Assembly: GCA_025924435.1 (NCBI GenBank)
Contig: JAICIL010000137.1
Span: forward strand, 1 to 11,120
Direction of reading: 5' to 3'
DNA: 11,120 nucleotides
Source of the DNA: Chloroflexia bacterium
Lineage (GTDB): Bacteria; Chloroflexota; Chloroflexia; Thermomicrobiales; JALYUS01
The notes under the pieces are model-generated. The model ran no database searches, was not told where the DNA came from, and was given only the letters and a program-made list of their open reading frames with translations. The position numbers and the translations under genes were made by a program. Positions within the stretch are counted from its first letter, which is position 1. Each line of letters starts with the position of its first letter. Of the stretch, positions 6,105 through 11,120 are shown piece by piece.

Positions 6105-6111
6105 GGAGGGG
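6105..6111 (+). promoter_or_regulatory. Ribosome binding site of the GMC oxidoreductase gene
   Basis: GGAGGGG with a 6-nt spacer to the ATG at 6118. It overlaps an in-frame ATG at 6103 and therefore favours 6118 over 6103 or the more distant Met codon at 5920. Confidence 0.7.
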
Positions 6112-6117
6112 CGAACG

Positions 6118-7650
6118 ATGCAAGCGGCAGACGCGCTCGGCGCCGGAGCGATTGACATTTTGATCGTCGGCGGCGGCACGTCCGGCGCGGCACTGGCGGC
6201 GATCGTCGCGCGGGAGACCGACCGCTCGGTCGTCCTGCTGGAAGCGGGGCCGGACTACGGGCCGCTCGCCGCCGGGAGATGGCCCGCCGGGCTGCTCGAC
6301 GCGCGCCATCTCCCGCGCACGCACGATTGGGGCTACCACGGTCTCGCACATCCGACGCACGAGAATGTCACCGCCTTCGACCGCGCGCGGGTGATCGGCG
6401 GCTGTTCCGCGCACAACGGCTGCGTCGCCCTGCTCGGCCACCGCCGCGATTACGACCGCTGGGCGGAACTGGGCAACAGCGGCTGGGGGTGGGCGGAGGT
6501 CGCGCCCGCATTCGAGCGGGCGAAGCGCGGGTTGCGCGTCCGGCGGGTGGACGACGCCGAACTGACCCCCTTCCACGCCGCCTTCATCGAAGGGGCGGCG
6601 CTCGTTGGCATCCCGCGCGTGGCGGATTTGAACAACCCCGACGAACTCCAGGGCGTCGCCGCCTCGCCCGTCAACATCCACGACGGCATCCGCTGGAACA
6701 CGGCGCTCGGCTACCTCGACCCCGCGCGCGACCGCCCGAACCTGCGCATCGTCGGTGGCGCGCTCGTGGATCGCGTCGAGGTCGCCAAGGGGCGGGCCGT
6801 CGCGGTGCACGCGGCGATCGGCGGCGAGCGGGTGCGCATCCCCGCCGCGCGGATCGTCCTCGCGGCGGGCGCGTACGGGTCGCCCGCCATCCTCTTGCGC
6901 TCCGGCATCGGCCCGGCGGACGACCTCCGCCCGCTCGGCATCGCCCCCGTCCACCCGCTCCCCGGCGTCGGCAACGGGCTGGTGGATCACCCGACCGTCA
7001 AGGTCCATTTCGCGGGGACGGATCGCCTGCACCGCGCGATGGACGACTTCGAGGCGCGGCAGTGGCGGCCGGACGAGCAGACGCTCGCGAAGGCGCGCAG
7101 CCGCCGCTGCACGGAGGCGTTCGATCTGCACCTCTACTCCGTCGCCAGCCATCCACGCGGCGGCGAGGGCTGGGTGTACCAGGTCTACGTCAGTTCCGTC
7201 CTGCCGCGCTCGGCCGGGTCGGTGAAACTCGCCTCCACCGACCCGGACGCGCCGCCGATCATTGACCACGGCTACCTCTCGGACGTGAATGGCGAGGACC
7301 GCGCCGTGCTGGCGGACGGCGTCGAACTGGCGCGAGCGATCGGCGCGGCGGCGGGCGTCGCGCCGTTGTATGGCGCGGAAACACTCCCCGGCCCCGGCCA
7401 CGCGACGCGCGCCGACCTCGCCGGGTTCGTCGAGGGGTCGGTGGACATCTACTACCCCCGGGGGGGCACCTGCATGATGGGCCCGGCGAGCGACCCGCTC
7501 GCCGTCGTGGACCCGACCGGGAAACTGCACGGCCTCGACGGGCTGTACGTCTGCGACGCCGCCATCTTCCCGACGCTGATGCGCGCGAACACGAACCTGC
7601 CCGCCGCGATGGTGGCGGAGCATCTCGCGGCGGGGATCAGTAGCCAGTGA
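6118..7650 (+). CDS. GMC-family FAD oxidoreductase, catalytic His not visible
   Basis: Glucose-methanol-choline family flavoprotein, 510 aa, full length; family members oxidise alcohols, sugars or choline using FAD. The N-terminal FAD-binding fold shows IDILIVGGGTSGAALAA (GGGTSG at 18-23) with VVLLEAGPDYG following. The GMC signature region is RARVIGGCSAHNG (about 89-101), and the second signature region is IVLAAGAYGSPAILLRSGIG. The C-terminal domain normally carries a catalytic His as H-P-x-G-T-C-x-M-G. Here the segment is IYYPRGGTCMMG (444-455), with Pro447 at the expected His position and no His nearby. The second active-site position is kept as Asn in RANTNLPAAMVAEHLA. No signal peptide, so cytoplasmic. 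The stop at 7648-7650 lies inside the first unit of a heptamer repeat. Substrate cannot be assigned. Confidence 0.88.
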   Translation: MQAADALGAGAIDILIVGGGTSGAALAAIVARETDRSVVLLEAGPDYGPLAAGRWPAGLLDARHLPRTHDWGYHGLAHPTHENVTAFDRARVIGGCSAHNGCVALLGHRRDYDRWAELGNSGWGWAEVAPAFERAKRGLRVRRVDDAELTPFHAAFIEGAALVGIPRVADLNNPDELQGVAASPVNIHDGIRWNTALGYLDPARDRPNLRIVGGALVDRVEVAKGRAVAVHAAIGGERVRIPAARIVLAAGAYGSPAILLRSGIGPADDLRPLGIAPVHPLPGVGNGLVDHPTVKVHFAGTDRLHRAMDDFEARQWRPDEQTLAKARSRRCTEAFDLHLYSVASHPRGGEGWVYQVYVSSVLPRSAGSVKLASTDPDAPPIIDHGYLSDVNGEDRAVLADGVELARAIGAAAGVAPLYGAETLPGPGHATRADLAGFVEGSVDIYYPRGGTCMMGPASDPLAVVDPTGKLHGLDGLYVCDAAIFPTLMRANTNLPAAMVAEHLAAGISSQ

Positions 7651-7687
7651 GCAGTGAGCAGTGAGCAGTGAGCAGTGAGCAGTGAGC
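7646..7687 (+). repeat. Tandem heptamer repeat AGTGAGC x6
   Basis: Six perfect consecutive AGTGAGC units, starting at 7646, 7653, 7660, 7667, 7674 and 7681. The first unit contains the TGA stop of the GMC gene. Perfect heptamer arrays like this are variable by slippage. It is partly complementary to the second array at 7694-7723. Confidence 0.95.
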
Positions 7688-7693
7688 AGGTTT

Positions 7694-7723
7694 CTGTCTA
7701 CTGTCCACTGTCCACCGTCCACT
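7694..7723 (+). repeat. Tandem heptamer repeat, CTGTCCA type, about 4 units
   Basis: CTGTCTA, CTGTCCA, CTGTCCA, CCGTCCA, then CT. On the minus strand it reads as AGTGGAC-type repeats. The TAG stop of the enolase-superfamily gene (7722-7724) is at its edge. Against the first array, CAGTGAGCAG faces the complement of CAGTGGACAG, leaving one mismatch and one G-U pair per 7 nt in RNA, so a long periodic hairpin can form between the two convergent genes. Confidence 0.85.
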
Positions 7724-8978
7724 AATCGCGCACCGGCGCCTGCTCGGCGCGCGCGTAGACATCGGCCCATGCGCGGGAGCCGTCGTCCGGCGTCGCCTCC
7801 ATCCTCACGCCGCGCTCCTGCACGGGCTGATTGCCGGCGAGGAAATCGGCCCAGCACTGCTGCATATTGGCGTAGTGCACGACGCGCCTGCCCGGCCAGA
7901 CGACGGAGAGCAACTGGCGCGGGTAGGGAATTTCGTACGGCGGCTCCATGCGGAAGCGGGAGAGCGCCGCTTCGTCAATCTCGATGCCGAGGCCGGGCGC
8001 TTCGGGCACGCGCAGGTGGCCGCCGCTGATCGTCAGCGGTTCGGCGAGCAGGTCGTCGCTGTAGTTGTTCAGGCAGGTGACGGCGGGCCACTGCGCGGCG
8101 GGCAGCACCGCGCCGAGGTGCGCCGCGAGCGCCGTCGTCAGCCCCGTGCCGACGAGTTGCAGCCAGACCGGCTTGTTGAACGCGCCCGCGAGCAGCCCCT
8201 CGCGCAGCACCGCGCTGACGCCCCCGCTGAGGACGAAACCGTCGCACGATTCCGCCTGCGCGACCCGCGCGAAGGATGGCCCGCCGTAGCCGTCCGGGAA
8301 GTGGACGGCCAGCGGGTGCGCGATCTTCCCGCGCAGGTGCCGGTACCCCTCCAAGTCGAGGTGCGGCAGCGGCGATTCGTAGATGGCGATGCGCTCGTAC
8401 TTGTCCAACTCCATGAGGACCGGCGCGGCGTTGCCCTCATTGAGGAGCATCTCGTTCCAGTCCACATCAATCCGGTAGTGCGGCGGCGTCACGGCGCTGA
8501 CGGCCTCGATCTGCGCGTAGATGTCAATCCACGGCCGAACCTTGAATTTGTGCGCGGTGTAGCCCGCCGCGACGGCGTCCTTCGCCTCCCCCGCCAAATC
8601 CTCCGGTCCCATCTTCGTGTTCCACCAGGCGATCGGGCACCACTCCCGCACCTTCGGCAGGTTGAAGAGCCGGTACGCGGGCACACCGAGCGCCTTGCCG
8701 ACGACGTCGTAGAGCGCCATCTGCAAGCCCGCGCCGAGCGCGTCGTCGCCGAGGAGATCGGCCGGGTTCTTGCCCCGCACCCGCTCGACCGCCGCGTCCG
8801 TCACGCGGCCCCATGTGTAATGCGGCAGCGTCTCGCCGTAGCCGACGAAGCCCGCGTCCGTCACGACGCGCGTGATCTCCGACACCCGCCACTGCCCGAC
8901 GAGCAGCGCGTTCCACGGCCGCACGCGCGGCACAAAGGGCACATCCACCGTGATCCGCTCGATTTCGATGACGCGCAT
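7722..8978 (-). CDS. Enolase-superfamily (mandelate racemase/muconate lactonizing type) protein
   Basis: 418-aa enolase-superfamily protein. These enzymes abstract a proton next to a carboxylate using Mg2+ in a TIM barrel; many are sugar-acid dehydratases or racemases. The N-terminal capping domain runs to about residue 110. The K-x-K motif (HKFKVRPW, Lys144/Lys146) provides the usual base. Metal-ligand candidates are Asp171 or Asp173 in RIDVDWNEM and Glu201 in IYESPL. The third ligand is not a clear Glu/Asp: the region reads HPLAVHFPDGYGG, leaving His226 or Asp229. The usual GExxxS and H-x-x-E elements are not obvious. A tail of about 65 residues (from PPYEIPYPRQLL to the end) extends beyond the normal barrel. 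The Shine-Dalgarno AGGGGGG is contributed by repeat copy C. The gene converges with the GMC gene. Substrate unknown. Confidence 0.85.
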   Translation of the reverse strand: MRVIEIERITVDVPFVPRVRPWNALLVGQWRVSEITRVVTDAGFVGYGETLPHYTWGRVTDAAVERVRGKNPADLLGDDALGAGLQMALYDVVGKALGVPAYRLFNLPKVREWCPIAWWNTKMGPEDLAGEAKDAVAAGYTAHKFKVRPWIDIYAQIEAVSAVTPPHYRIDVDWNEMLLNEGNAAPVLMELDKYERIAIYESPLPHLDLEGYRHLRGKIAHPLAVHFPDGYGGPSFARVAQAESCDGFVLSGGVSAVLREGLLAGAFNKPVWLQLVGTGLTTALAAHLGAVLPAAQWPAVTCLNNYSDDLLAEPLTISGGHLRVPEAPGLGIEIDEAALSRFRMEPPYEIPYPRQLLSVVWPGRRVVHYANMQQCWADFLAGNQPVQERGVRMEATPDDGSRAWADVYARAEQAPVRD

Positions 8979-9013
8979 CCTACCCCCCCTGCCCCCTCCC
9001 TAAAAGGAGGGGG
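8979..9013 (+). repeat. Palindromic repeat copy C (tail then hairpin)
   Basis: The tail CCTACCCCCCCT (8979-8990) is followed by an 8-bp hairpin, CCCCCTCC (8992-8999) and GGAGGGGG (9006-9013), with loop CTAAAA. Its tail starts directly at the ATG of the enolase-superfamily gene and, on the minus strand, supplies that gene's G-rich Shine-Dalgarno. Confidence 0.8.
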
Positions 9014-9071
9014 TGACTCAGTCCGCGTATTGTGCCGTATCCCAAATGTCTCGGTCTTGCAGAGGCTCGCT

Positions 9072-9105
9072 CCCCTTCCTTTTCGGGAAGGGGGCCGGGG
9101 GGTTA
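9072..9105 (-). repeat. Palindromic repeat copy D (hairpin then tail)
   Basis: Hairpin CCCCTTCC (9072-9079) and GGAAGGGG (9086-9093), 6-nt loop, then a G-rich tail GCCGGGGGGTTAGG. It is inverted relative to copy C, with 58 nt between hairpins. The amidase stop codon TAA (9103-9105) is in its terminal CCTAACCCCC. Confidence 0.8.
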
Positions 9106-10512
9106 GGCAATCCCCGGTCGCTTCGTGTGCCAGTCCGTCCGCGCCTGGTACGCGCGGGCGACGGCGAGGATGCTGTTCTCCGCACCGGCGCGACCGACGA
9201 ACTGGATGGCGGTCGGCAGGCCGCGCTCGCCGAAGCCGCTCGGCACGCTGATCGCCGGGAGGCCCGCGACATTGCCGACCGCGCCGATCACCGGGCGGCG
9301 GCCGCTCGGCGTCTTGAAATACTCGCTGAATTTCGTCGTAATCGGGCTGGCAACGGCGTTCGTCGTCGGGCAGACAATCGCGTCGTACTGCGCGAAGAGC
9401 GCGTCCACCTCGCGGACGATGCGGCGGCGGATGCGCAGGGCGCTCACATAGTCCTTCGCCGCGACGTAGCGGTAGGCGAGCGGCGCGACGTGCGTCTCCG
9501 TCGCCGCCAGTCCGGCGATTTTGCCGCTCGCCATGAAGTCGTCGAAGGCGCTCGCCGCCTCCGCGCGCAGGATCGTCTCCGTCACCGGGCCGTAGGGGAA
9601 ATCGGGCAGCGTCACCTCCTCGAAGGTCGCGACCTCGCCGAGCAGATCGAGCGCCGCGCGGTAGTTCGCGCCGACCTCCGGCTGCGTCTCCCCCTCCGCG
9701 ACGTGCAGCACGCCGAGGCGGAAGCCGGAGGAGCGCGCCCGCTCCGGCTCGTAGCGGTAATCGAGCGTCAGGCTCGTCTCGTCCTCCGGGTCGTGGCCGG
9801 CGATCGCCGCCAGGACGAGGCCGCAATCGTCCGCCGTGCGGCACATCGGGCCGAGTTTGTCGAGCGTCCAGCAGAGCGCCATCGCGCCCCGCCTGCTCAC
9901 GCGCCCATAGGTGGGTCGCAGGCCGGCAATGCCGCAGTACGAGGCGGGCGTCGTGATCGAGCCCCACGTCTCGGTGCCGATGGCGAAGGGCACGGCCCCC
10001 GCCCCGACCGCCGAGCCGGAGCCGCTGGACGACCCGCCGCTCCACGCCCCCGGATCCCATGGGTTGAGGCCCGGCCCCGTGAGGCTGGCGTTCGGCTGGT
10101 CGTATCCCATGCCGCCCGCCAACTCGACCATGCTCAGTTTCGCGACGAGCACCGCCCCGGCGGCGCGCAACCGCTCGACCACCGCGCCGTCGCGGTCGAA
10201 CTGCTGGTCCTTGAAGGGGGCCGCGCCCCAGGTCGTCGGGATGCCGCCCGCCGTGGCGAGCAGGTCCTTCGCGCCGTAGGGGATGCCGTGCAGCGGGCCG
10301 CGATCGTGGCCCCGCGCCAGTTCGTGTTCCGCCGTGCGTGCCTCGTCCATCGCCCGCTCGCGCGTCAGCGTGACGACGGCATTCAAGCGCCGCCCGACGG
10401 TGTCGAGGCGATCCAGGAAGTACTCGGCCAGTTTCGTCGGCGTCGTCTCCTTGGCGCGCAGCATCCGGCCCAGTTCGCGGACGCTCAGAAACGCGAAGTG
10501 GTCGTCGCTCAT
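9103..10512 (-). CDS. Amidase, amidase-signature family (GatA/AtzE-like)
   Basis: Amidase-signature hydrolase, 469 aa, full length; it cleaves carboxamides through a Ser-cisSer-Lys triad. All three elements are visible. The Lys is in GIPYGAKDLL (Lys82), the cis-Ser in AWSGGSSSGSGSAVGAG (Ser161-163), and the nucleophile in AIGTETWGSITTPA (Ser185; family form GTDTGGSIR). The C-terminal YDAIVCPTTNAVASPI and NVAGLPAISVPSGFGERGLP segments are also family-typical. The start at 10512 is chosen because it lies 3 nt after the stop of the small upstream gene and has GGGGGGA 7 nt before it. The overlapping frame from 10519 is a shadow. No signal peptide, so cytoplasmic. With its AtzG-like neighbour it resembles the AtzE/AtzG pair more than tRNA-dependent GatCAB; no gatB is nearby. 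Substrate unknown. It ends in repeat copy D. Confidence 0.93.
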   Translation of the reverse strand: MSDDHFAFLSVRELGRMLRAKETTPTKLAEYFLDRLDTVGRRLNAVVTLTRERAMDEARTAEHELARGHDRGPLHGIPYGAKDLLATAGGIPTTWGAAPFKDQQFDRDGAVVERLRAAGAVLVAKLSMVELAGGMGYDQPNASLTGPGLNPWDPGAWSGGSSSGSGSAVGAGAVPFAIGTETWGSITTPASYCGIAGLRPTYGRVSRRGAMALCWTLDKLGPMCRTADDCGLVLAAIAGHDPEDETSLTLDYRYEPERARSSGFRLGVLHVAEGETQPEVGANYRAALDLLGEVATFEEVTLPDFPYGPVTETILRAEAASAFDDFMASGKIAGLAATETHVAPLAYRYVAAKDYVSALRIRRRIVREVDALFAQYDAIVCPTTNAVASPITTKFSEYFKTPSGRRPVIGAVGNVAGLPAISVPSGFGERGLPTAIQFVGRAGAENSILAVARAYQARTDWHTKRPGIA

Positions 10513-10515
10513 CGC

Positions 10516-10728
10516 TCATTCCCCCCGATAGGCGCGGAAGACCGTGCCCGGTTCGTCGCCATTACCCAGCTCGTGCGCCGCCAGCGCCGCCGCGTTCGTC
10601 ATATTCCGCTCGATCCCGGTGCGGACTTTCTCCCGCCCCTCCTCATCCAGCCGCCCCCCGAACTCCGCCTCCACCATCCCCATCACCCGCTCCACGACCG
10701 GGTTCTTCTCGCCCTGCTGCTCCGCCAT
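10516..10728 (-). CDS. Small AtzG/GatC-like protein upstream of the amidase
   Basis: 70-aa acidic, helical protein with no annotated name that I can assign with certainty. Its layout resembles AtzG-like (DUF4089-type) small subunits that stabilise amidases such as AtzE, and more distantly GatC. A first helix (VVERVMGMVEAEFGG) precedes a segment starting L-DEEGREKV, then a long helix (RTGIERNMTNAAALAAHEL), and the chain ends GDEPGTVFRAYRG, close to the EPAPVF ending of AtzG-type proteins. It lies 3 nt upstream of the amidase in the same direction, as small-subunit genes do. The start is supported by AGGAGG 5 nt upstream. Its role as amidase partner is inferred from shape and position, not proven. 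Confidence 0.8.
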   Translation of the reverse strand: MAEQQGEKNPVVERVMGMVEAEFGGRLDEEGREKVRTGIERNMTNAAALAAHELGNGDEPGTVFRAYRGE

Positions 10729-10973
10729 CCGTTCCTCCTCCCGTGTCCACCCAACCCAATTGCACTTCTCATTGCTTCGCGCGTCGCTCTTTCATGACGG
10801 CCATTCCATGACATGCGGCTCCGCAATTGTTTCGTAGGGGCGGGGATCGCGCCATCGGCGAAGACGCTCTGGCTAAACGCCTTGAACGCTTCGGCGGTCC
10901 GCGGTGCCAGCCGCTTGCGCTCTTCAGCGAATTCGCTGCTCGTCGGAGGATAGATGGGTGTTTGCTCTGACAT
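10683..10973 (-). pseudogene. Carboxymuconolactone decarboxylase (AhpD-like) remnant, catalytic core missing
   Basis: ATG at 10973 with AGGAG 9 nt upstream opens a 96-aa frame. Its first 50 residues (bases 10824-10973) look like the N-terminus of a CMD/AhpD-family protein: EFAEERKRLAPRTAEAFKAF, then SQSVFADGAIPAPTKQL. In family members this leads into IAVAVAHxxxCxxCxxxH, the catalytic CxxC-H segment. Here the sequence jumps to Arg-rich, unrelated residues and overlaps the AtzG-like gene by 46 nt. In another frame the following bases read CGAACHGMAVMKE, which could be the far end of the same domain, suggesting an internal deletion of roughly 45 codons plus a frameshift. Either way the CxxC redox site is absent. 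Confidence 0.65.
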
Positions 10974-11027
10974 GTGGTGAAGCTCCTTCGATTGACTATG
11001 TCGGAACTTTCAGCGACGCGGAATATG

Positions 11028-11120
11028 TCATGCGGGCCGCGCGACGCGCGCACTGAGTCGTCCCAGCGCCAAAGCGCCGAGGAAGAGACCAAAGTCGCGC
11101 AGTGCAACGTCGTAATGCGG
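11028..11120 (-). CDS. Possible 3' end of a gene running in from the right (unknown, hydrophobic)
   Basis: A leftward frame open from the window edge to TGA at 11028-11030 gives 30 residues: PHYDVALRDFGLFLGALALG, then RLSARVARPA. The hydrophobic FGLFLGALALG stretch followed by a basic end looks like the last membrane helix of a small integral membrane protein. It ends 54 nt upstream of the decarboxylase remnant, in the same direction. It is too short to identify, and could be chance. Confidence 0.4.
   Translation of the reverse strand, partial: PHYDVALRDFGLFLGALALGRLSARVARPA

Noticed and set aside
7646..7723. Heptamer arrays as a CRISPR or integration site
   Set aside because: Units are perfect 7-mers without spacers; this is a simple tandem repeat, not a repeat-spacer array.
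5995..7857. 620-aa leftward open frame opposite the GMC gene
   Set aside because: Shadow frame: the plus strand encodes a full GMC protein with family motifs. The repetitive LLTAHCS stretch in it is just the heptamer array translated.
8861..10519. 552-aa leftward open frame overlapping the amidase
   Set aside because: Out of frame with the amidase motifs, low-complexity Arg/Gly/Pro composition, and reads through both repeat copies C and D.
7875..10797. Two long rightward open frames (458 and 594 aa) opposite the enolase-superfamily and amidase genes
   Set aside because: Both are Arg-rich shadows; the minus-strand proteins have catalytic motifs and ribosome binding sites.
1..11120. A defence or other multi-gene novel system
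   Set aside because: Apart from the HicBA remnant, the genes are transport, salvage and catabolic families in several separate transcription units, with no nuclease, helicase, reverse transcriptase or effector set.

Overview
This is a GC-rich bacterial window, probably from a Chloroflexota-type organism (Thermomicrobia/Sphaerobacter-like). That assignment is an inference from the GC-rich third codon positions and the gene mix: peptide-type ABC permeases, a GMC oxidoreductase, an enolase-superfamily enzyme, an amidase, and many palindromic intergenic repeats. There is no rRNA, tRNA, CRISPR array or complete transposase.

Layout: Positions 1-1782 (+) hold the end of a DppB-type permease and a complete DppC-type permease, 8 nt apart. 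Their ATPase and binding-protein genes are outside the window. Positions 1810-3596 (-) hold a crotonase-fold protein that abuts a nucleoside 2-deoxyribosyltransferase, then a HicB antitoxin overlapping a HicA toxin that is broken by one missing base. Positions 3754-4628 (-) hold an EamA-type transporter encoded as two overlapping half-length reading frames. Positions 4779-5893 (-) hold a small membrane protein whose C-terminus is repeat-derived, and a stand-alone M41(FtsH)-like zinc metallopeptidase domain. Positions 6118-7650 (+) hold a divergent GMC oxidoreductase. Positions 7722-8978 (-) hold an enolase-superfamily protein, convergent with the GMC gene. Positions 9103-10973 (-) hold an amidase preceded by a 70-aa AtzG-like small protein and a carboxymuconolactone decarboxylase remnant. 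At 11028-11120 (-) there may be the 3' end of another gene.

The clearest unexplained structure is in the repeats. Two composite palindromes of about 120-126 bp (4719-4840 and 8979-9105) each consist of two GC-rich hairpins with tails, in inverted orientation, 55-58 nt apart. This is the architecture of REPIN/BIME elements. They sit at gene edges, where they supply a stop codon, a C-terminal tail and a Shine-Dalgarno sequence. A heptamer-repeat pair (7646-7723) lies between two convergent genes and can fold into a periodic hairpin. An 18-bp perfect inverted repeat lies near 3689-3735.

Several genes depart from family expectation. The crotonase lacks both catalytic glutamates, the GMC enzyme lacks the catalytic histidine, hicA is frameshifted, the EamA gene is split, and the decarboxylase homologue lacks its catalytic core. 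No convincing new multi-gene system is present. The repeat family and the amidase/small-protein pair are the best leads.
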